Positions 63,347 through 64,000 of a stretch of DNA of 64,000 nt are shown here, piece by piece. The notes below the pieces were generated by a model. That model was not told where the DNA came from. It made no database searches and worked only from the letters and a program-made list of their open reading frames with translations. Position 1 is the stretch's first letter. Each line of letters begins with the position of its first letter. This DNA comes from SpSt-333 sp964371615 (GTDB lineage Bacteria; Bacteroidota; Ignavibacteria; UBA10030; UBA8401): contig CAYJMS010000002.1 of NCBI GenBank assembly GCA_964371615.1, positions 620,001 through 684,000 of the forward strand, written 5' to 3'. A program made the position numbers and the translations under genes.

Positions 63347-64000
63347 ATCATTTTTATCGCCCGGAATGACTTCTTTCATTGTGTGTATCATATCCAAAAA
63401 ATATCGCATAAAAAAAGTGCGTCATCCCCGCTGTTCTTAGCGGGGATCTGATTGTGCGAGGGATTCTCGTATCCAGATTCCCGCTAAAAGTGGCGCTTTA
63501 CGCCATGGCGCCGAAGGCGCTCACGTGCGGGAATGACGAGTGACTTTAAGAGTAACATCAAAACAAAGTGTGCGTCATCCCCGCAGTCGTTAGCGGGGAT
63601 CTGCCCGTGCGGGGGATCCTCGGTTCTAGATTCCCGCTTTCCGCCAAAAGATAAGGCACGGCGGACAAGTCGCGGGAATGACGAGTCACTTTAAGTAATG
63701 ACGCATGAAAAAAGCGCGTCATCCTCGAATGCTGTTATCGAGGATCTGCCTGTGCGTGGGATCCTCGATTCTAGATTCCCGCTTGCGCCGTGCCTGCGGC
63801 AGGCAGGCGGGAATGACGAAATTCTTTAAACGTTCGTCATGCCCGAATGCTTCAATCGGGCATCTTGTTATGCGTCTCCAGATTCCCGCTTTCGCCGTGC
63901 CTGCGGCAGGCAGGCGGGAATGACGAGTGACTTTAAGAGTAAAATCAAAACAAAGTGTGCGTCATCCCCGCAGTCGTTAGCGGGGATCTGCCCGCGCGTG
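63347..64000. repeat. Array of long-hairpin repeats at the right edge
   Basis: Five units follow one another, at about 63418-63548, 63570-63697, 63715-63825, 63834-63938 and 63957 to the edge. Each begins gcgtcatcc(c/t)cg and ends gcgggaatgacg, forming a long hairpin. The stretch tgactttaagagtaacatc and following about 80 bases recurs from near 63540 at 63925, so units two to four make a period of about 387 bases. Two units (63791-63810, 63896-63915) contain an inserted cctgcggcaggcagg palindrome. No gene is seen. Confidence 0.85.

Overview
The window comes from a Gram-negative bacterium of the Bacteroidota/Chlorobiota-Ignavibacteria side of the tree. The main evidence is five large secreted proteins ending in type IX secretion (T9SS) sorting domains with the 'NYPNPFNP' hallmark typical of Ignavibacteria-like genomes. 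There is also a TonB-dependent receptor with a carboxypeptidase-like N-terminal domain, a DUF4097 adhesin-like protein, and A-rich start regions often lacking a strong Shine-Dalgarno. The exact lineage (Ignavibacteriales, Kapabacteria or Kryptonia-like) cannot be decided from sequence reading alone.

Layout. 1-4.6 kb: housekeeping genes on the minus strand (sugar nucleotidyltransferase-like fragment, GxxExxY protein, rpmE, mltG, chorismate mutase, trpA, tsaD). 4.6-13.4 kb: small accessory genes (DUF4097, DUF1761, DUF4386, DUF6629), tRNA-Leu, and a plus-strand four-gene block at 8.1-11.2 kb (degenerate phosphoesterase, two barrel-like proteins, a glycerophosphodiesterase lipoprotein) that lies between two long direct repeats. 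13.5-22.6 kb: a 997-residue T9SS cargo protein, a TonB-domain lipoprotein and three exported LPP20/DUF6175/FlgT-like envelope proteins, then tRNA-Val. 23.5-48.5 kb: one long minus-strand surface-polysaccharide locus. It holds rfbD, rfbC and rfbA for dTDP-rhamnose, a polyprenyl-phosphate sugar-1-phosphate transferase, four glycosyltransferases, a CapE/CapF/CapG set for UDP-N-acetyl-L-fucosamine, a Wzy-like polymerase, a MurJ/Wzx-type flippase, two DegT aminotransferases, two methyltransferases, a WbpP-type epimerase, a UDP-glucuronate decarboxylase-like enzyme and two nucleotide-sugar dehydrogenases. 48.9-64 kb: tRNA with CAT anticodon, two small plus-strand exported proteins, a 1.7 kb repeat desert, then a minus-strand group of secreted T9SS, cohesin-like/dockerin-like and beta-helix proteins and a TonB-dependent receptor.

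The polysaccharide genes form a largely self-sufficient Wzx/Wzy pathway: nucleotide sugars are built, assembled on undecaprenyl phosphate, flipped and polymerised. Chain-length and export genes (Wzc, Wza) and rfbB are not in the window. The flanking loci encode cell-surface proteins, so most of the accessory content concerns the cell surface.

The most unusual content is between genes. Nearly every long intergenic stretch is a mosaic of the same short modules. Many unrelated-looking low-complexity modules share one 8-bp period. Other modules are palindromes, and some palindromes sit inside other repeats. These repeats flank the GxxExxY gene and the 8.1-11.2 kb block.
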